A DNA stretch of 33,020 nucleotides from Gemmatimonadota bacterium (GCA_022826005.1 JAJDVT010000017.1:1-33020), one strand, 5' to 3'; positions 7,119 through 16,365 are shown, counted from the stretch's first letter. Numbers and translations are program-made. The notes: generated by a model from the sequence alone, not told the origin.

Positions 7119-9557
7119 CTACCGGATCCTCACCATCGTGACGCCGTAGCCGCCTTCCCCCGGCTGGCCCGCGCGAAAGTGCTGCACCCGCGCGTCGCGG
7201 CCCAGTACTTCGGACACCCTCTTGCGGAGCGCCCCGGTGCCCAGGCCGTGGATCACGCGCAGCTCGCGCAGGTCGGCCACCGCGGCCTCGTCGAGCGCCC
7301 GGCACAGAGACATCTCGGCCTCGTCGGCGCGCTGCCCGCGCAGATCCACCTCGGTGGCCGGATCCGCGATGTCGCCGCCCCATCGGGACGGCTTCGGCAC
7401 GACTCCCACCCCGCCCCCATCCCCGCCCCCACCCCCCACGCGGCCCAGGCGGCCACGCCCAACCCGCATCCTCACGCCGCCCACCAGGACCACCACCCGG
7501 TCCCCCTCGACCTCCATTACCGTGCCCTCCGCGCCGGTGTCGCTCATCCGGACCGCCGCCCCGGCCTCCAGCTCCAGCGCGTCCGGTGCGGTCCCCTCCC
7601 GCGGCGGTCCTCCCTCCCCTCCTCCCTCCCCGGCCACTGGCTCCTGAAGCGCCCGCGCGGCCTCCTCCACCGTCCTGCGGGCCCTCCGCGCGGCCTCCCG
7701 GGCCGAAACCCCGTCCCGCTCCCGGTCCTGCAGGCGCTCGATCGCCGCCTCCACTTCGCGGCGCGCCTCCAGGAGCATCCTGCGCGCCTCCCTGCGGGCC
7801 CGGGCGGCGGCTTCCCGCTCGGAGCGCCGCAGCGCCGCCTCGCGCGTCATCAGCTCGGCCTCGAGCTCCCGGGCGCGCCGCCGCTCGGTCTCCAGGGCCG
7901 CGAGGAGGCGCGAGACGCCGCGCTCCTTCCGCTCCAGCGTCTCAAGCAGGTCGTCGAGGCGCGCTTCCGCGCGGTCGCGGTAGCCGTCGGCGAGGTCCAG
8001 GACCTCTTCCGGGAAGCCCAGACCGCGGGCGATCGCCAGTCCGTAGCTGCGGCCCGGGAGCCCCTTCGCAAAGTGGTAGGTGGGCGCGAGGCGCTCGCCG
8101 TCGAAGTCGAGCGAGGCGTTGACGATGCCGTTTCCCGGCGCGGCCAGCCGCTTCAACCCGCCCATGTGCGAGGTCACCACGGCAAGGCAGCCCCGCCCTG
8201 CGAGCGTCTCGATCAGAGCGCGCGCCAGCGCCTCGCCCTCCTTGGGGTCCGTACCGGCGCCGGGCTCGTCGATGAGCACCAGCGAACGCGGTCCGGCGTT
8301 GAGCAGGACCTCCTGGAGGTTGCGGAGGTGTGCCGAGAAGGTGGACAGCGAATCGGCGATGGACTGTTCGTCGCCGACATCGGCGTATACGGAGTCGAAG
8401 GCCGGAATGCGGGTGCCGGGCCCCACCGGCGGGATCACGCCCGACTGGGCCAGGGACGCGATGAGCCCTACCGACTTGAGGAAGACCGTCTTGCCGCCGG
8501 TGTTGGGACCCGTCACGACGACCACCCGCTCCCCGGGGTCCAGGTCGATGTCGAAGGGAACCGCGTCGCCCCCTCCGGCCAGCAGCAGCGGATGACGTCC
8601 CTGCCGGATGCACAGCCCTCCACCGGCGCGACTCCCCGGGGCACCGGCCGCGGCACCGTCCGCGGCCATGTCCGCAATCTCCGGCACCGTCCCCTCCCAC
8701 CGCACCGCCACCCGGGCCAGGGCAACCCGTGCGTCCATCAGGGTGAGCGCGGCGAACGAGTCGGCGAACGCCCCGGCCAGCGGGCGGCACCGGCCGGCCA
8801 GCTCCCGCAGCACGCGCTGCACTTCGCGCACCTCGGCCCGCTCCAGCTCCCGTACCCGGTTCATCTCCACGATTGCCGACGGAGGTTCGACGAAGACCGT
8901 GGCGCCGGAGGAAGACTCGTCGTGGACGTAGCCGCCGACGGCCCTCTTACCCTCCCGCCTGACCGGGATCACGTACCTCCCCTCGCGAATCGACACCGAC
9001 GCCTCCGGAACCCGGTAGCGCTCGTCGATCCCCGCCAGCAGGCGTTCCAGGTGCCCGACGACGCGGTTGTGGGCACCGCGGAGACGGGCGCGGATCCGTC
9101 CGAGTTCCCGGCTCGCGCCATCCAGGACCGTCCCGTCCGGATCCACGGAGCGCTCGATCGCGGCCTGCAGCCGGGGGTGGGACAGGAGACGGCCCCGCAA
9201 CTCCTGCAGCGCCGGCAGCCCACCCGCCCCCTCCGCCAGGACGCGGTCCACGGCGCGCCCCGCCGCGAGCAGCCCGCCGAGTTGCGCCAGCCCGGCCGCC
9301 GGAACGACCGAGCCCTCCACCTCCAGGCGCGCCACGGTGTTCGCCGCGTCCGGGACGGCAGGCAGCCCCCAATCGGCGCGCGGCTCCAGGAAGCGGACCG
9401 TCTCCGCCACCGCGTCCAGCCGTGCCCTGGCCGCATCCGCGTCGTCCACGGGCCGAAGCCCACGGATCATCTCCCGCCCCGCAGCCGTCGACGCGAACCC
9501 CGCAACGTGCTCCAGGACCCGGTTGAATTCGAGCACCTGAAGGGCGCGGCCCGGCAT
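7119..9557 (-). CDS. mutS2: MutS2-type endonuclease/ATPase with Smr domain
   Basis: An 812-residue MutS2. The family acts on branched DNA or collided ribosomes rather than in classical mismatch repair. The MutS core and clamp lie in residues 1-310. The ATPase has Walker A GPNTGGKT (350-357) and Walker B SLVLIDEPGAGTDP (about 425-438), with the STFSAHLRN block between. A long Arg/Glu-rich coiled coil (about 520-640) follows, then a glycine-rich linker, and finally the Smr nuclease domain with VDLRGQRADEAE and HGLGTGALR. The mismatch-recognition domain of MutS is absent, as expected. It follows yqeY by one base and abuts dnaG. Confidence 0.96.
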   Translation of the reverse strand: MPGRALQVLEFNRVLEHVAGFASTAAGREMIRGLRPVDDADAARARLDAVAETVRFLEPRADWGLPAVPDAANTVARLEVEGSVVPAAGLAQLGGLLAAGRAVDRVLAEGAGGLPALQELRGRLLSHPRLQAAIERSVDPDGTVLDGASRELGRIRARLRGAHNRVVGHLERLLAGIDERYRVPEASVSIREGRYVIPVRREGKRAVGGYVHDESSSGATVFVEPPSAIVEMNRVRELERAEVREVQRVLRELAGRCRPLAGAFADSFAALTLMDARVALARVAVRWEGTVPEIADMAADGAAAGAPGSRAGGGLCIRQGRHPLLLAGGGDAVPFDIDLDPGERVVVVTGPNTGGKTVFLKSVGLIASLAQSGVIPPVGPGTRIPAFDSVYADVGDEQSIADSLSTFSAHLRNLQEVLLNAGPRSLVLIDEPGAGTDPKEGEALARALIETLAGRGCLAVVTSHMGGLKRLAAPGNGIVNASLDFDGERLAPTYHFAKGLPGRSYGLAIARGLGFPEEVLDLADGYRDRAEARLDDLLETLERKERGVSRLLAALETERRRARELEAELMTREAALRRSEREAAARARREARRMLLEARREVEAAIERLQDRERDGVSAREAARRARRTVEEAARALQEPVAGEGGGEGGPPREGTAPDALELEAGAAVRMSDTGAEGTVMEVEGDRVVVLVGGVRMRVGRGRLGRVGGGGGDGGGVGVVPKPSRWGGDIADPATEVDLRGQRADEAEMSLCRALDEAAVADLRELRVIHGLGTGALRKRVSEVLGRDARVQHFRAGQPGEGGYGVTMVRIR

Positions 9558-9558
9558 C

Positions 9559-9996
9559 CTACCCCAGCTCCTCCCGGACGATCGCCGAAGCCGCCCGGCC
9601 GTCGAATCTGCCGCGGATCCGGGGCATCAGTCCGCCCATCACGGCTCCGATGTGACCCGCGCCCGCGCCGATGAGTTCACGAACCATGTCCCGCACCTCG
9701 CCCTCCGTCAGCTCGGGCGGGAGGTAGTCCCGCAGCACCCGCTCCTGCTCCCGCTCGCGCGCCGCCAGATCCGCGCGCCCGCCCGCCTCCATCTGTGCGG
9801 CCGCGTCCTGCCGCTGCTTGATCGCCTTCGCCAGGACCGTACGGACCCCGTCGTCGTCCAATGGTCCCCCGGTCTCGATCTCCCTGTTCCTCAGTTCGGC
9901 GAGGGTCGTCGAAAGGACCAGCGTGCGAACCCGGTCCCTGGCCCGGCGTCCCTCGTTCAGGTCCGACCTCAGCCTCTCCTTGAGCGAATCCTTCAA
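9559..9996 (-). CDS. yqeY: GatB/YqeY domain protein
   Basis: About 145 residues of the YqeY family, related to the tail domain of the GatB amidotransferase subunit and thought to interact with tRNA or its charging. Family features are LKERLRSDLNEGRRARD at the start, the KAIKQRQDAA block and LPPELTEGEV with a GxVMGxLMP-like segment near the end. I chose TTG at 9996 because an AGGAGG (10005-10010) lies 8 bases upstream and because family members begin at this point. GTG codons at 10005 and 10020 are alternatives, but the Shine-Dalgarno sequence would be misplaced for both. It leads the run down to pta. Confidence 0.9.
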   Translation of the reverse strand: MKDSLKERLRSDLNEGRRARDRVRTLVLSTTLAELRNREIETGGPLDDDGVRTVLAKAIKQRQDAAAQMEAGGRADLAAREREQERVLRDYLPPELTEGEVRDMVRELIGAGAGHIGAVMGGLMPRIRGRFDGRAASAIVREELG

Positions 9997-10283
9997 TGCC
10001 GTCACCTCCTCTCGGCCCACGCACCATCGCTTCGATCCTCAAGATACCGGCAGGCGGCCTCGCGGGGGACCGGGGACGGCCGCGCCCGGGTCTCACCCGG
10101 GGTGTGACGGAGGTCCGGAGGAGGTCTCACGGGGGTCCCCGGGGCGCCGGGCGGAGCCCGCAGGTGGTCCGTGGAGCCCCGGAACGCCGATTCCTGACCC
10201 GGTGTCCCATCCAGCCATATCACGGCCCCCGAACGGCTGATACCCTAGATTCCCCGCGAACAAGACGACAACACCGGAGAATC
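9997..10283. other. Divergent intergenic region between yqeY and a plus-strand gene
   Basis: About 290 bases without a gene. It must hold the promoters for the yqeY-to-pta run (minus) and for the orphan plus-strand gene. I see no convincing -35/-10 pair; TATCTT (minus strand, close to yqeY) and TACCCT (plus strand, about 10240) are weak -10 candidates. Two CCCGGG arms at 10085-10090 and 10096-10101 flank TCTCA and can form a hairpin. The string GGTCTCAC occurs again about 35 bases further on. Confidence 0.4.
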
Positions 10284-10712
10284 ATGGCCTGGACAACGGA
10301 ATGTGTGGTGGACATCCTGCGCCGAAGCGGTCCCGGCGCACTGTCCACGGAAAGACTGAAGGCGGAGTTGAGGCGGTCCCGTCCCCCCATCCTGCTGACG
10401 GAAGAACGGCTCGAAGACCTCATGGAGGAGGCCGAAGGGCGGTTCGTCCTCCTGGAGGTGCGGCTCGACGACGCGAAGAGGACGGTCGTCGAGAGCTGGG
10501 TCTTCCTGACCGACCCGCAAGACCGTCCCAGCCGGCCGGAGATTGCGGCGGAGCTTTGGCGGAGCCTCGCGGCCCTGGCGGAGGATCTGGACCCGTCCTC
10601 GAGGGTTGAGGTGTGCCGGTGGATCCTGACCGCACGCAGCGCCCAACTCGCCTGCTCGATCGCCTCCGACCACGGAACCCTGCGCCCCAGACGCCTCGGA
10701 CGGCGTCTGTAG
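10284..10712 (+). CDS. Hypothetical protein, only complete plus-strand gene
   Basis: A 142-residue protein I do not recognise. The ATG at 10284 is preceded by CGGAG at a short but workable distance. Codon use is GC-rich in the third position like its neighbours, which supports real coding. Residues 5-60 look helical then strand-like (ECVVDILRRSG, STERLKAELRR, LTEERLEDLMEEAEGRFVLLEV), a pattern compatible with a small winged-helix fold, but this is only inference. The second half is helical (PEIAAELWRSLAALAEDL). It has no signal peptide or membrane segment. It converges on dnaJ with 10 bases between the stop codons. Confidence 0.65.
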   Translation: MAWTTECVVDILRRSGPGALSTERLKAELRRSRPPILLTEERLEDLMEEAEGRFVLLEVRLDDAKRTVVESWVFLTDPQDRPSRPEIAAELWRSLAALAEDLDPSSRVEVCRWILTARSAQLACSIASDHGTLRPRRLGRRL

Positions 10713-10722
10713 CAGCCCGAGG

Positions 10723-11862
10723 TCAGCTCAGCGCCTCCTTTACCCTGGACCAGAAGCCGCGCCGCTGCCCGGGCTCGATCTTCTCCGGGGGCGCGTCCTC
10801 GATCCGCCGGAGCTTGCGCAGCAGACTCTCCTGTTCTGCGCTCAGCCGCGTCGGCACCCACACGAGGAAGTGCACCAGCAAATCGCCCTGCCCGCGCCCG
10901 TTCAGCTCAGGCAGGCCCTCGCCCTCGATCCGGATCACCTCCCCGCTCTGGATCCCGGCCGGCACGTCCACCCAGGTGCTTCCATCCACGGTCGGCACCG
11001 TGAGCCGGCATCCGAGCGCGGCCTGGCTGAAGGTCAGCGGCACCTCCACGACCAGGTCGTTGCCGCGCCGCACGAAGCGGTCGTCCTCCTTGACATCGAG
11101 CAGCACCACGATGTCCCCTCGGGGCCCCCCGCGCGGACCCGCGTTGCCCTCCCCGCGCAGCGTAATGTAGTTCTCGGACGAGACCCCGGCCGGGATATCC
11201 ACCCGGATCTCCCGCTCGGCACGCACCCGCCCGTCCCCGCGGCAGCGACCGCAGTTCTCCGAGATGATCGTCCCCTCCCCCCGGCAGCGGCGACAGGGCG
11301 TCACGCTCACGAACTGGCCGAAGACCGAACGTTCGACGCGCCGCTCCTCCCCCGCCCCGTTGCAGTTGGGACAGGTCAGCGGGCGGGCGCCGTCCTTCAC
11401 CCCCGTCCCGGAGCAGGCATCGCAGGCGTCCAGGACCGACACCCGCACCTTCCTGCTGGAGCCTTCACGAACATCCTGGAGCGTCAGGGGCAGCCGGAGC
11501 CGCAGCGACTTGCCCCGGATGGCCCGGTTGCCGCGCCTGCGTGCGCCGAACAGCCCCTCGAACCCCCCGAAGCCGCCAAAGTCCCTCATGAAGACCTCGA
11601 GCGCCTCCGAGAAGTCGAGTCCGCCGCCGAAACCGCCTGAGCCCCGCAGCCCCTCCTTCCCGTAGCGGTCGTAGCGGGCGCGCTTGGCAGGGTCCCGCAG
11701 CACCTCGTACGCCTCGGTGACCTCCTTGAAGCGCTCCTCGGCCTCGCTGGAGCCGGCGTTGCGGTCCGGGTGGTACTCCAGAGCCACCTTGCGGTAGGCC
11801 TTCTTGATCTCGTCCTGGCCGGCGTTCCTGGGAACGCGCAGCAGAGAGTAGTAGTCGGACAT
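10723..11862 (-). CDS. dnaJ: Chaperone protein DnaJ
   Basis: A 379-residue type I Hsp40, the co-chaperone that stimulates DnaK ATPase and delivers substrates. The J domain has H31-P32-D33. A short Gly/Phe-rich stretch (about 73-105) follows. The zinc-finger domain has all four CxxCxGxG repeats ([32 protein letters not shown]). The C-terminal substrate-binding domains contain [22 protein letters not shown] and IRIEGEGLP. It lies 69 bases downstream of hrcA; no grpE or dnaK is between them. No CIRCE operator is visible upstream. Confidence 0.97.
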   Translation of the reverse strand: MSDYYSLLRVPRNAGQDEIKKAYRKVALEYHPDRNAGSSEAEERFKEVTEAYEVLRDPAKRARYDRYGKEGLRGSGGFGGGLDFSEALEVFMRDFGGFGGFEGLFGARRRGNRAIRGKSLRLRLPLTLQDVREGSSRKVRVSVLDACDACSGTGVKDGARPLTCPNCNGAGEERRVERSVFGQFVSVTPCRRCRGEGTIISENCGRCRGDGRVRAEREIRVDIPAGVSSENYITLRGEGNAGPRGGPRGDIVVLLDVKEDDRFVRRGNDLVVEVPLTFSQAALGCRLTVPTVDGSTWVDVPAGIQSGEVIRIEGEGLPELNGRGQGDLLVHFLVWVPTRLSAEQESLLRKLRRIEDAPPEKIEPGQRRGFWSRVKEALS

Positions 11863-11931
11863 GGGTGTGGTGGGGCGCTATCCGGCCTGGCGCCGCGGCA
11901 CCCTGTGCGTGACTGGGGATCGGTTCACGGG

Positions 11932-12990
11932 CTATGGCTCCAGCATGCGGGTGACAAGGGATGAAGTGTGGTCCACGAGGGCGATGACCTTTTCGTAGGG
12001 CATCCTCGTGGGCCCGATGACGCCGAGTATTCCGCGCAGCCGCCCGAATCGGTACCCCGAGGTGACGAGCGTGAACCCGGCGAGTTCCGGAGCGTGCTCG
12101 GACCCGATCGTGACGAACGGCCCCCGCTGGGCGCCGCGGGTCCCGAGGACCTTCGCGAGAAGCTCCTTCTGTTCGGTAAGCGCGATAAGGTCCTTGAGGC
12201 GGTCGCTCGTGGAGAACTCAGGCTGCGCGGCGATCGAGGACGTCTGACCCAGTACGACCTGGTCCTCGCCGCTGGTTTCGGCCGCGAAGAATTCCTCGCC
12301 CGATTCGACGAAGATGTTGAGGATGTCGCGCGCGGCGGGATCCTCCACCGCGTCCCTGAGGCGCGCTCCGAACGAGCGCCGGATCTCGGCGAAGGTGAGT
12401 CCGCCCAGCCGCTCGTTGAGGACCTGGCCGATCAGGTCGAGGATGTCCGGAGGCGCCTCGCCCGGGAGGTCGACGTAGACGGTGCGGACCATCCCCGACT
12501 GGACCGTGACGACCATCAGCACCTTGTGCGAAGACAGCTGCACCAGGTCGATCTTCTCCAGGCGGGCGTTGTCGAGCTGGGGAACGGATCCGACGCCGAG
12601 CTCGTTGACAAGGAGGCCGAGCGCCCGCGTCGCATTCTGGAGGACCCGCTCCAGGGTGGCGTCGGCCGTCCGCAGTTCCCGCTCGATCCGGGCCTTCTCC
12701 CGCTCGGTCAGACTCTCGGGCTGCACGACGCTGTCCACGAAGAACCGGTAGGCGAGGTCGGTGGGGATCCGCCCCGCGGACGTATGCGGGTGGGTGAGGT
12801 AGCCATCCTCTTCCAGATCTGCCATCGTGTTGCGGATCGTGGCCGGCGACACGCCGAAGTTGAACCGGCGGGTCAGCGTGCGGCTCCCCGCCGGCTCGGC
12901 CGTCTCGACGTATGTGCGGATCACCGCCTCGAGAACCGCGCGCTCGCGTTCGGTGAGCGGCGGGCGTCTTGTGCGGTGGTGCAATTCCAT
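11932..12990 (-). CDS. hrcA: Heat-inducible transcription repressor HrcA
   Basis: A 352-residue repressor that normally binds CIRCE operators of chaperone operons and is kept active by GroEL. The N-terminal winged helix contains EPAGSRTLTRRF and GVSPATIRNTMADLEEDGYL; the wing ends in HTSAGRIPTDLAYRFFVD. The GAF-like and dimerisation regions follow, ending in LGVIGPTRMPYEKVIALVD, the conserved HrcA C-terminus. It starts 2 bases after the hemW stop. The classical CIRCE repeat (TTAGCACTC-N9-GAGTGCTAA) is not found near this gene or dnaJ, so its targets are probably elsewhere, or its operator differs. Confidence 0.96.
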   Translation of the reverse strand: MELHHRTRRPPLTERERAVLEAVIRTYVETAEPAGSRTLTRRFNFGVSPATIRNTMADLEEDGYLTHPHTSAGRIPTDLAYRFFVDSVVQPESLTEREKARIERELRTADATLERVLQNATRALGLLVNELGVGSVPQLDNARLEKIDLVQLSSHKVLMVVTVQSGMVRTVYVDLPGEAPPDILDLIGQVLNERLGGLTFAEIRRSFGARLRDAVEDPAARDILNIFVESGEEFFAAETSGEDQVVLGQTSSIAAQPEFSTSDRLKDLIALTEQKELLAKVLGTRGAQRGPFVTIGSEHAPELAGFTLVTSGYRFGRLRGILGVIGPTRMPYEKVIALVDHTSSLVTRMLEP

Positions 12991-12992
12991 GT

Positions 12993-14243
12993 CTACATCG
13001 TTCCGTGGCGAACCCCTGGGTACTTGAACATCTCCCGTGGACCGCCGCCGTCAACCGCTTCGGACGCCGGAAGGGGGTCCGGCGATCCCTCGACGCCACC
13101 CGGCTCGAGGGCGGTTTCGAGTTCCAGCGTCAGTGCATCCAGGACGAGCCAGCCCTCCGGAGTGAGGCGCACGGTGCCGTCCTTCCGCTCGGCGAGCCCC
13201 CCGTCTTCCCAGCGGCGCACGACAGCCGACGCGGCGGGTCCCAGGGCAGCCGAGGCCAGTCCCTTCCTGGTCCGCAGCCCCAGCCAGACCGCCTCCAGCC
13301 GCGTCTGCCGCGGGGTGAGGACTTCCCCGCCCGCGCGGCCGCTTCCGGAGCGGGCGACGTGCTCCCGGTACACGGCCCAGTCGCGTTCGTTCCACCAGCG
13401 CCGCCCTCCCGCGTGGCTGTGCGCCCCGTTCCCCAGCCCAAGGTACGGCGCCCCCTCCCAGCAGAGGGTGTTGTGACGCGACGCGAATCCGGGCAGCGCG
13501 AAGTTCGAAACCTCGTAGTGCTCGTAGCCGGCGCCGGCGAGGGTCTCGGCGGCGAGGAGGTATTCGTCCCGGTAGCGCGCGTCGCCGCACGGGGTGATCC
13601 GCCCCTCTCCCACGGCGCGGGCCAGCGGCGTCCCCTTCTCGACGGTCAGCCCGTACAGGGAGATGTGGGGCGTCTCCAGTCCCAGGGCGTGCTCCAGGTC
13701 GCCCTTCCAGTCACGCCGAACCGCGGCGGGAAGTCCGAAGATCAGGTCGACGGACAGGTTGGCGATCCCGGCCGTTCTTGCCGCCGCCACGGCCTCGGCG
13801 GCGTCACCGGCCGAATGCAGGCGGCCCATCCATCGCAGCGCCGCGGGACTGAAGCTCTGTACTCCGAAGGACACGCGATTGACTCCCCCGCCGGCCCACC
13901 GTTGCGCGACCCGTCCCGTGAAGGATTCGGGGTTGGCTTCGACGGTCCATTCGAAACCGGGTGCCTGCGTGCGCTCCCTTCCCAACACGGCGGCCAGCCC
14001 GGCCACATGCCGCGGATCCAGCACGGACGGCGTGCCACCGCCCACGTATAGGGTTTCAAGTGATCGTGCCACCCGGACGTGGCCGGTTCCCTCCACCCAC
14101 TCCAGCTCGGTCCGGATCGCGGCCAGCCACTCCGCGCTGTCCGGACGGCGGTTCACCTCCACCGCGAAGTCGCAGTAGCAGCAGCGCCGTGCACAGAACG
14201 GCGCGTGCACGTACACACTGCGGATTCCGGCAGGGGTCCTCAC
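12993..14243 (-). CDS. hemW: Radical SAM heme chaperone HemW
   Basis: A 416-residue protein formerly annotated as oxygen-independent coproporphyrinogen oxidase; HemW is now regarded as a heme-binding chaperone. The radical SAM cluster motif CxxxCxxC is C17, C21, C24 within FCARRCCYCDF. LYVGGGTPSVL, VEANPES, RVSFGVQSF and DLIFGLP follow in the expected order. The region YLGLGNGAHSH and a HemN C-terminal domain are present. The start is GTG at 14243. It lies between dprA (8 bases) and hrcA (2 bases). The hemW-hrcA neighbourhood is common in bacteria. Confidence 0.93.
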   Translation of the reverse strand: MRTPAGIRSVYVHAPFCARRCCYCDFAVEVNRRPDSAEWLAAIRTELEWVEGTGHVRVARSLETLYVGGGTPSVLDPRHVAGLAAVLGRERTQAPGFEWTVEANPESFTGRVAQRWAGGGVNRVSFGVQSFSPAALRWMGRLHSAGDAAEAVAAARTAGIANLSVDLIFGLPAAVRRDWKGDLEHALGLETPHISLYGLTVEKGTPLARAVGEGRITPCGDARYRDEYLLAAETLAGAGYEHYEVSNFALPGFASRHNTLCWEGAPYLGLGNGAHSHAGGRRWWNERDWAVYREHVARSGSGRAGGEVLTPRQTRLEAVWLGLRTRKGLASAALGPAASAVVRRWEDGGLAERKDGTVRLTPEGWLVLDALTLELETALEPGGVEGSPDPLPASEAVDGGGPREMFKYPGVRHGTM

Positions 14244-14251
14244 GCGGCCCC

Positions 14252-15309
14252 CTACCGGACCATCATCGGCCGCCGGCCCGGCATACGCATGACCCGCCCG
14301 TCGCGCGTGGTCGTCACGTAGCCCCGGATCTCAAGGATCGTCAGCGAGGTCCCGATCTCGTCCGCCGGGCCGCCGGCCGCCGCCGCCACCTGCTCCACCG
14401 TTACGGGAGCGGCGGGGACCGCGGCGAGGAGATCCCGCAGCTCGGGCTCCGCGGGCACGGACCGTACGGTCAAGGAATCCGCCCCGAGGTCCGTATTCGT
14501 AACGATGGCGGCGCCCTGCTCGATCAGGCGGTTCGTTCCCTCGCTGGTGGCGCGGTCGATCGGACCCGGCACGGCGTGGATGTCACGTCCCAGTTCCAGG
14601 GCGTGATCGGCGGTGATGAGCGCTCCGCTGCGCCGCGCCGCCTCCACGATCACGACATCGCTCGCGAGCGCGGCGATGATCCGGTTGCGCCGGGGGAAGT
14701 GACCCGGCTCGGCGCGCGTCCCGGGTTGAACTCCGAAACCACCACGCCGTGCTTCAGGATCTCCCGGTAGAGCCTGGTGTTGCTCGCCGGCGAAGGGACG
14801 TCCACTCCCGACCCGAGCACGGCCGCCGTGGCCCCCGGCAGCGCCCCCCGGTGCGCCTCGGCGTCGATCCCCATCGCCATCCCGGACACCACGCAGCGGC
14901 CCTGCTCGGCCAGCCGGGCTCCCAGTCCGCGGGCCACCCGCCGCCCGTAGGCGGTGGCGCGGCGGGACCCCACCACGGCGACGCAGGGCCCGTGAAGCAG
15001 CTCCGTCCTCCCAAGGGTGAAGAGCACCGCGGGCGGTTGATCCAGATTGCAGAGCAGCTCGGGGTACCCGTCGCCCTTGTAGACCAGCACCCCGATGCCC
15101 GCTTCCCTGCACCGACGCAGCAGAGAACGCGCGCGCCGGCCGGGCGCCGCCCCACGGCGGGCCTCCTCGGTCGGCCGGTCCGTCTGCTGCACAAACTCGT
15201 CGGCGTCACCCACCAGCGCCTTGCGCGGCGAGCCGAAGCTGTCCACCAGGTCCTTGAAGCGCTTGGGGCCGACTCCCGGGACACAGTACAGGGTCAGTGC
15301 ATCGATCAC
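14252..15309 (-). pseudogene. dprA: DNA-processing protein DprA, interrupted by a -1 frameshift
   Basis: DprA loads RecA onto incoming ssDNA during transformation. The first part (15309 to about 14725) reads normally: a helix-hairpin-helix-like CVPGVGPKRFKDLVDSFGS, the Rossmann start VAVVGSRRATAYGRR, SGMAMGIDAEAHRGAL and VVVSEFNPG. There it loses the frame and would end at 14650. The rest continues in another frame as GTRAEPGHFPRRNRIIAAL, the GALITADHALELGRD block and a winged-helix C-terminus, ending at 14252. Adding one G in the CCCGGG at 14720-14725 restores a 352-residue protein. The GTG start overlaps the obgE stop. It may be a true pseudogene or a sequencing error in a GC run. Confidence 0.88.
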
Positions 15310-16334
15310 GGGTCCTCCCGGTCCGGAGACTCCGCCGCGGCAGGTGACGCGGCGAGCTGGCGCCAGCACCCCTCCAGCAGCTCGGCCAGGCCTTCCCCGG
15401 CAACGGCGCTGACCCTGTACATGCCCCACGCGTCCGGAGCCTCCACCGCGGGCGGCTCGTCGCCGGGGGCGCGCAGGTCCATCTTGGAGAACGCCACCGC
15501 GTAGGGGAGATCGGCGAGCCCGGGCGCGTAAATGGCCGCGTACCGCCCCAGCTCGTCGAGCAGTCCGGCCAGCGTTTCCGCGGGGTCCCGCCCGTCCACG
15601 GGCAGCAGGATCACCAGGGCGCGGGTGCGTTCGATGTGGCGTAGGAAGCGGTGGCCCAGCCCCTTGCCCTCATGCGCCCCCTCGATGATTCCGGGGATGT
15701 CGGCGACGACGAAGGAGCGAAACCCCGGCAGCTCGACGACTCCCAGGTTGGGTGTGAGGGTCGTAAAGGGGTAGTCGGCGATCTTCGGCCGCGCGTGGCT
15801 GACGCGGGCGAGCAGGGTGGACTTGCCGGCGTTGGGCTCGCCGACCAGGCCGACGTCGGCGAGAAGCTTGAGTTCGAGGCGGACCCTTCTCTCCTCCCCC
15901 TCGCCGCCCGGCTCCCATCGGCGGGGCGCCTGCCGCGTGGGCGAGGTGAAGCGCGCGTTCCCGCGTCCGCCCCGCCCGCCGAGCGCGATGACCAGGACCT
16001 CGTTCGCCTCCAGCAGCTCGCCGAGCACCTCCCCGCTGCCGTCGTCGACGGCGATCGTGCCGCACGGCACACGCAAATCGAGGTCGTGCCCGCTTCTTCC
16101 CGTCCGGTTGGAGCCCTGGCCATGCATCCCCCGCTCCGCACGGTAGTGCCGCTTGTAGCGGTAGTCGCTCAGGGTGGTGAGCCCGGGGTCGGCCACCAGC
16201 CGCACGTCGCCACCCCTGCCCCCGTCGCCACCCGAGGGCCCCCCGCGCGGGACCCCCTTCTCGCGCCGGAACGCCTCGGCGCCCGAACCGCCGCGGCCGC
16301 CGCGCACCTCGATCGTCACCGAGTCCAGGAACAT
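15306..16334 (-). CDS. obgE: GTPase Obg
   Basis: A 342-residue ribosome-associated GTPase involved in 50S assembly and stress control. The glycine-rich Obg fold spans residues 1-157. The G domain has G1 GEPNAGKS (165-172), the switch block YPFTTLTPNLG, G3 DIPG (212-215) and a G4 motif that reads S-K-M-D (283-286) instead of N-K-x-D. The ATG at 16334 has a GAGAGG stretch upstream. The frame remains open further upstream within the asparaginase gene, but that section is not Obg-like. It is not next to rplU-rpmA as in most genomes. Confidence 0.96.
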   Translation of the reverse strand: MFLDSVTIEVRGGRGGSGAEAFRREKGVPRGGPSGGDGGRGGDVRLVADPGLTTLSDYRYKRHYRAERGMHGQGSNRTGRSGHDLDLRVPCGTIAVDDGSGEVLGELLEANEVLVIALGGRGGRGNARFTSPTRQAPRRWEPGGEGEERRVRLELKLLADVGLVGEPNAGKSTLLARVSHARPKIADYPFTTLTPNLGVVELPGFRSFVVADIPGIIEGAHEGKGLGHRFLRHIERTRALVILLPVDGRDPAETLAGLLDELGRYAAIYAPGLADLPYAVAFSKMDLRAPGDEPPAVEAPDAWGMYRVSAVAGEGLAELLEGCWRQLAASPAAAESPDREDP

Positions 16335-16365
16335 GACCCACCCTCTCCGTCCGTCTTGCGGGCGC

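Noticed and set aside
6402-9674. Plus-strand open frame of 1090 codons antisense to dnaG and mutS2
   Set aside because: It mirrors two clearly conserved minus-strand genes; GC-rich codon bias removes stops from the opposite frame. No recognisable domain.
10220-10861. Minus-strand open frame of 213 codons
   Set aside because: It overlaps both the plus-strand hypothetical gene and the end of dnaJ; composition is shadow-like.
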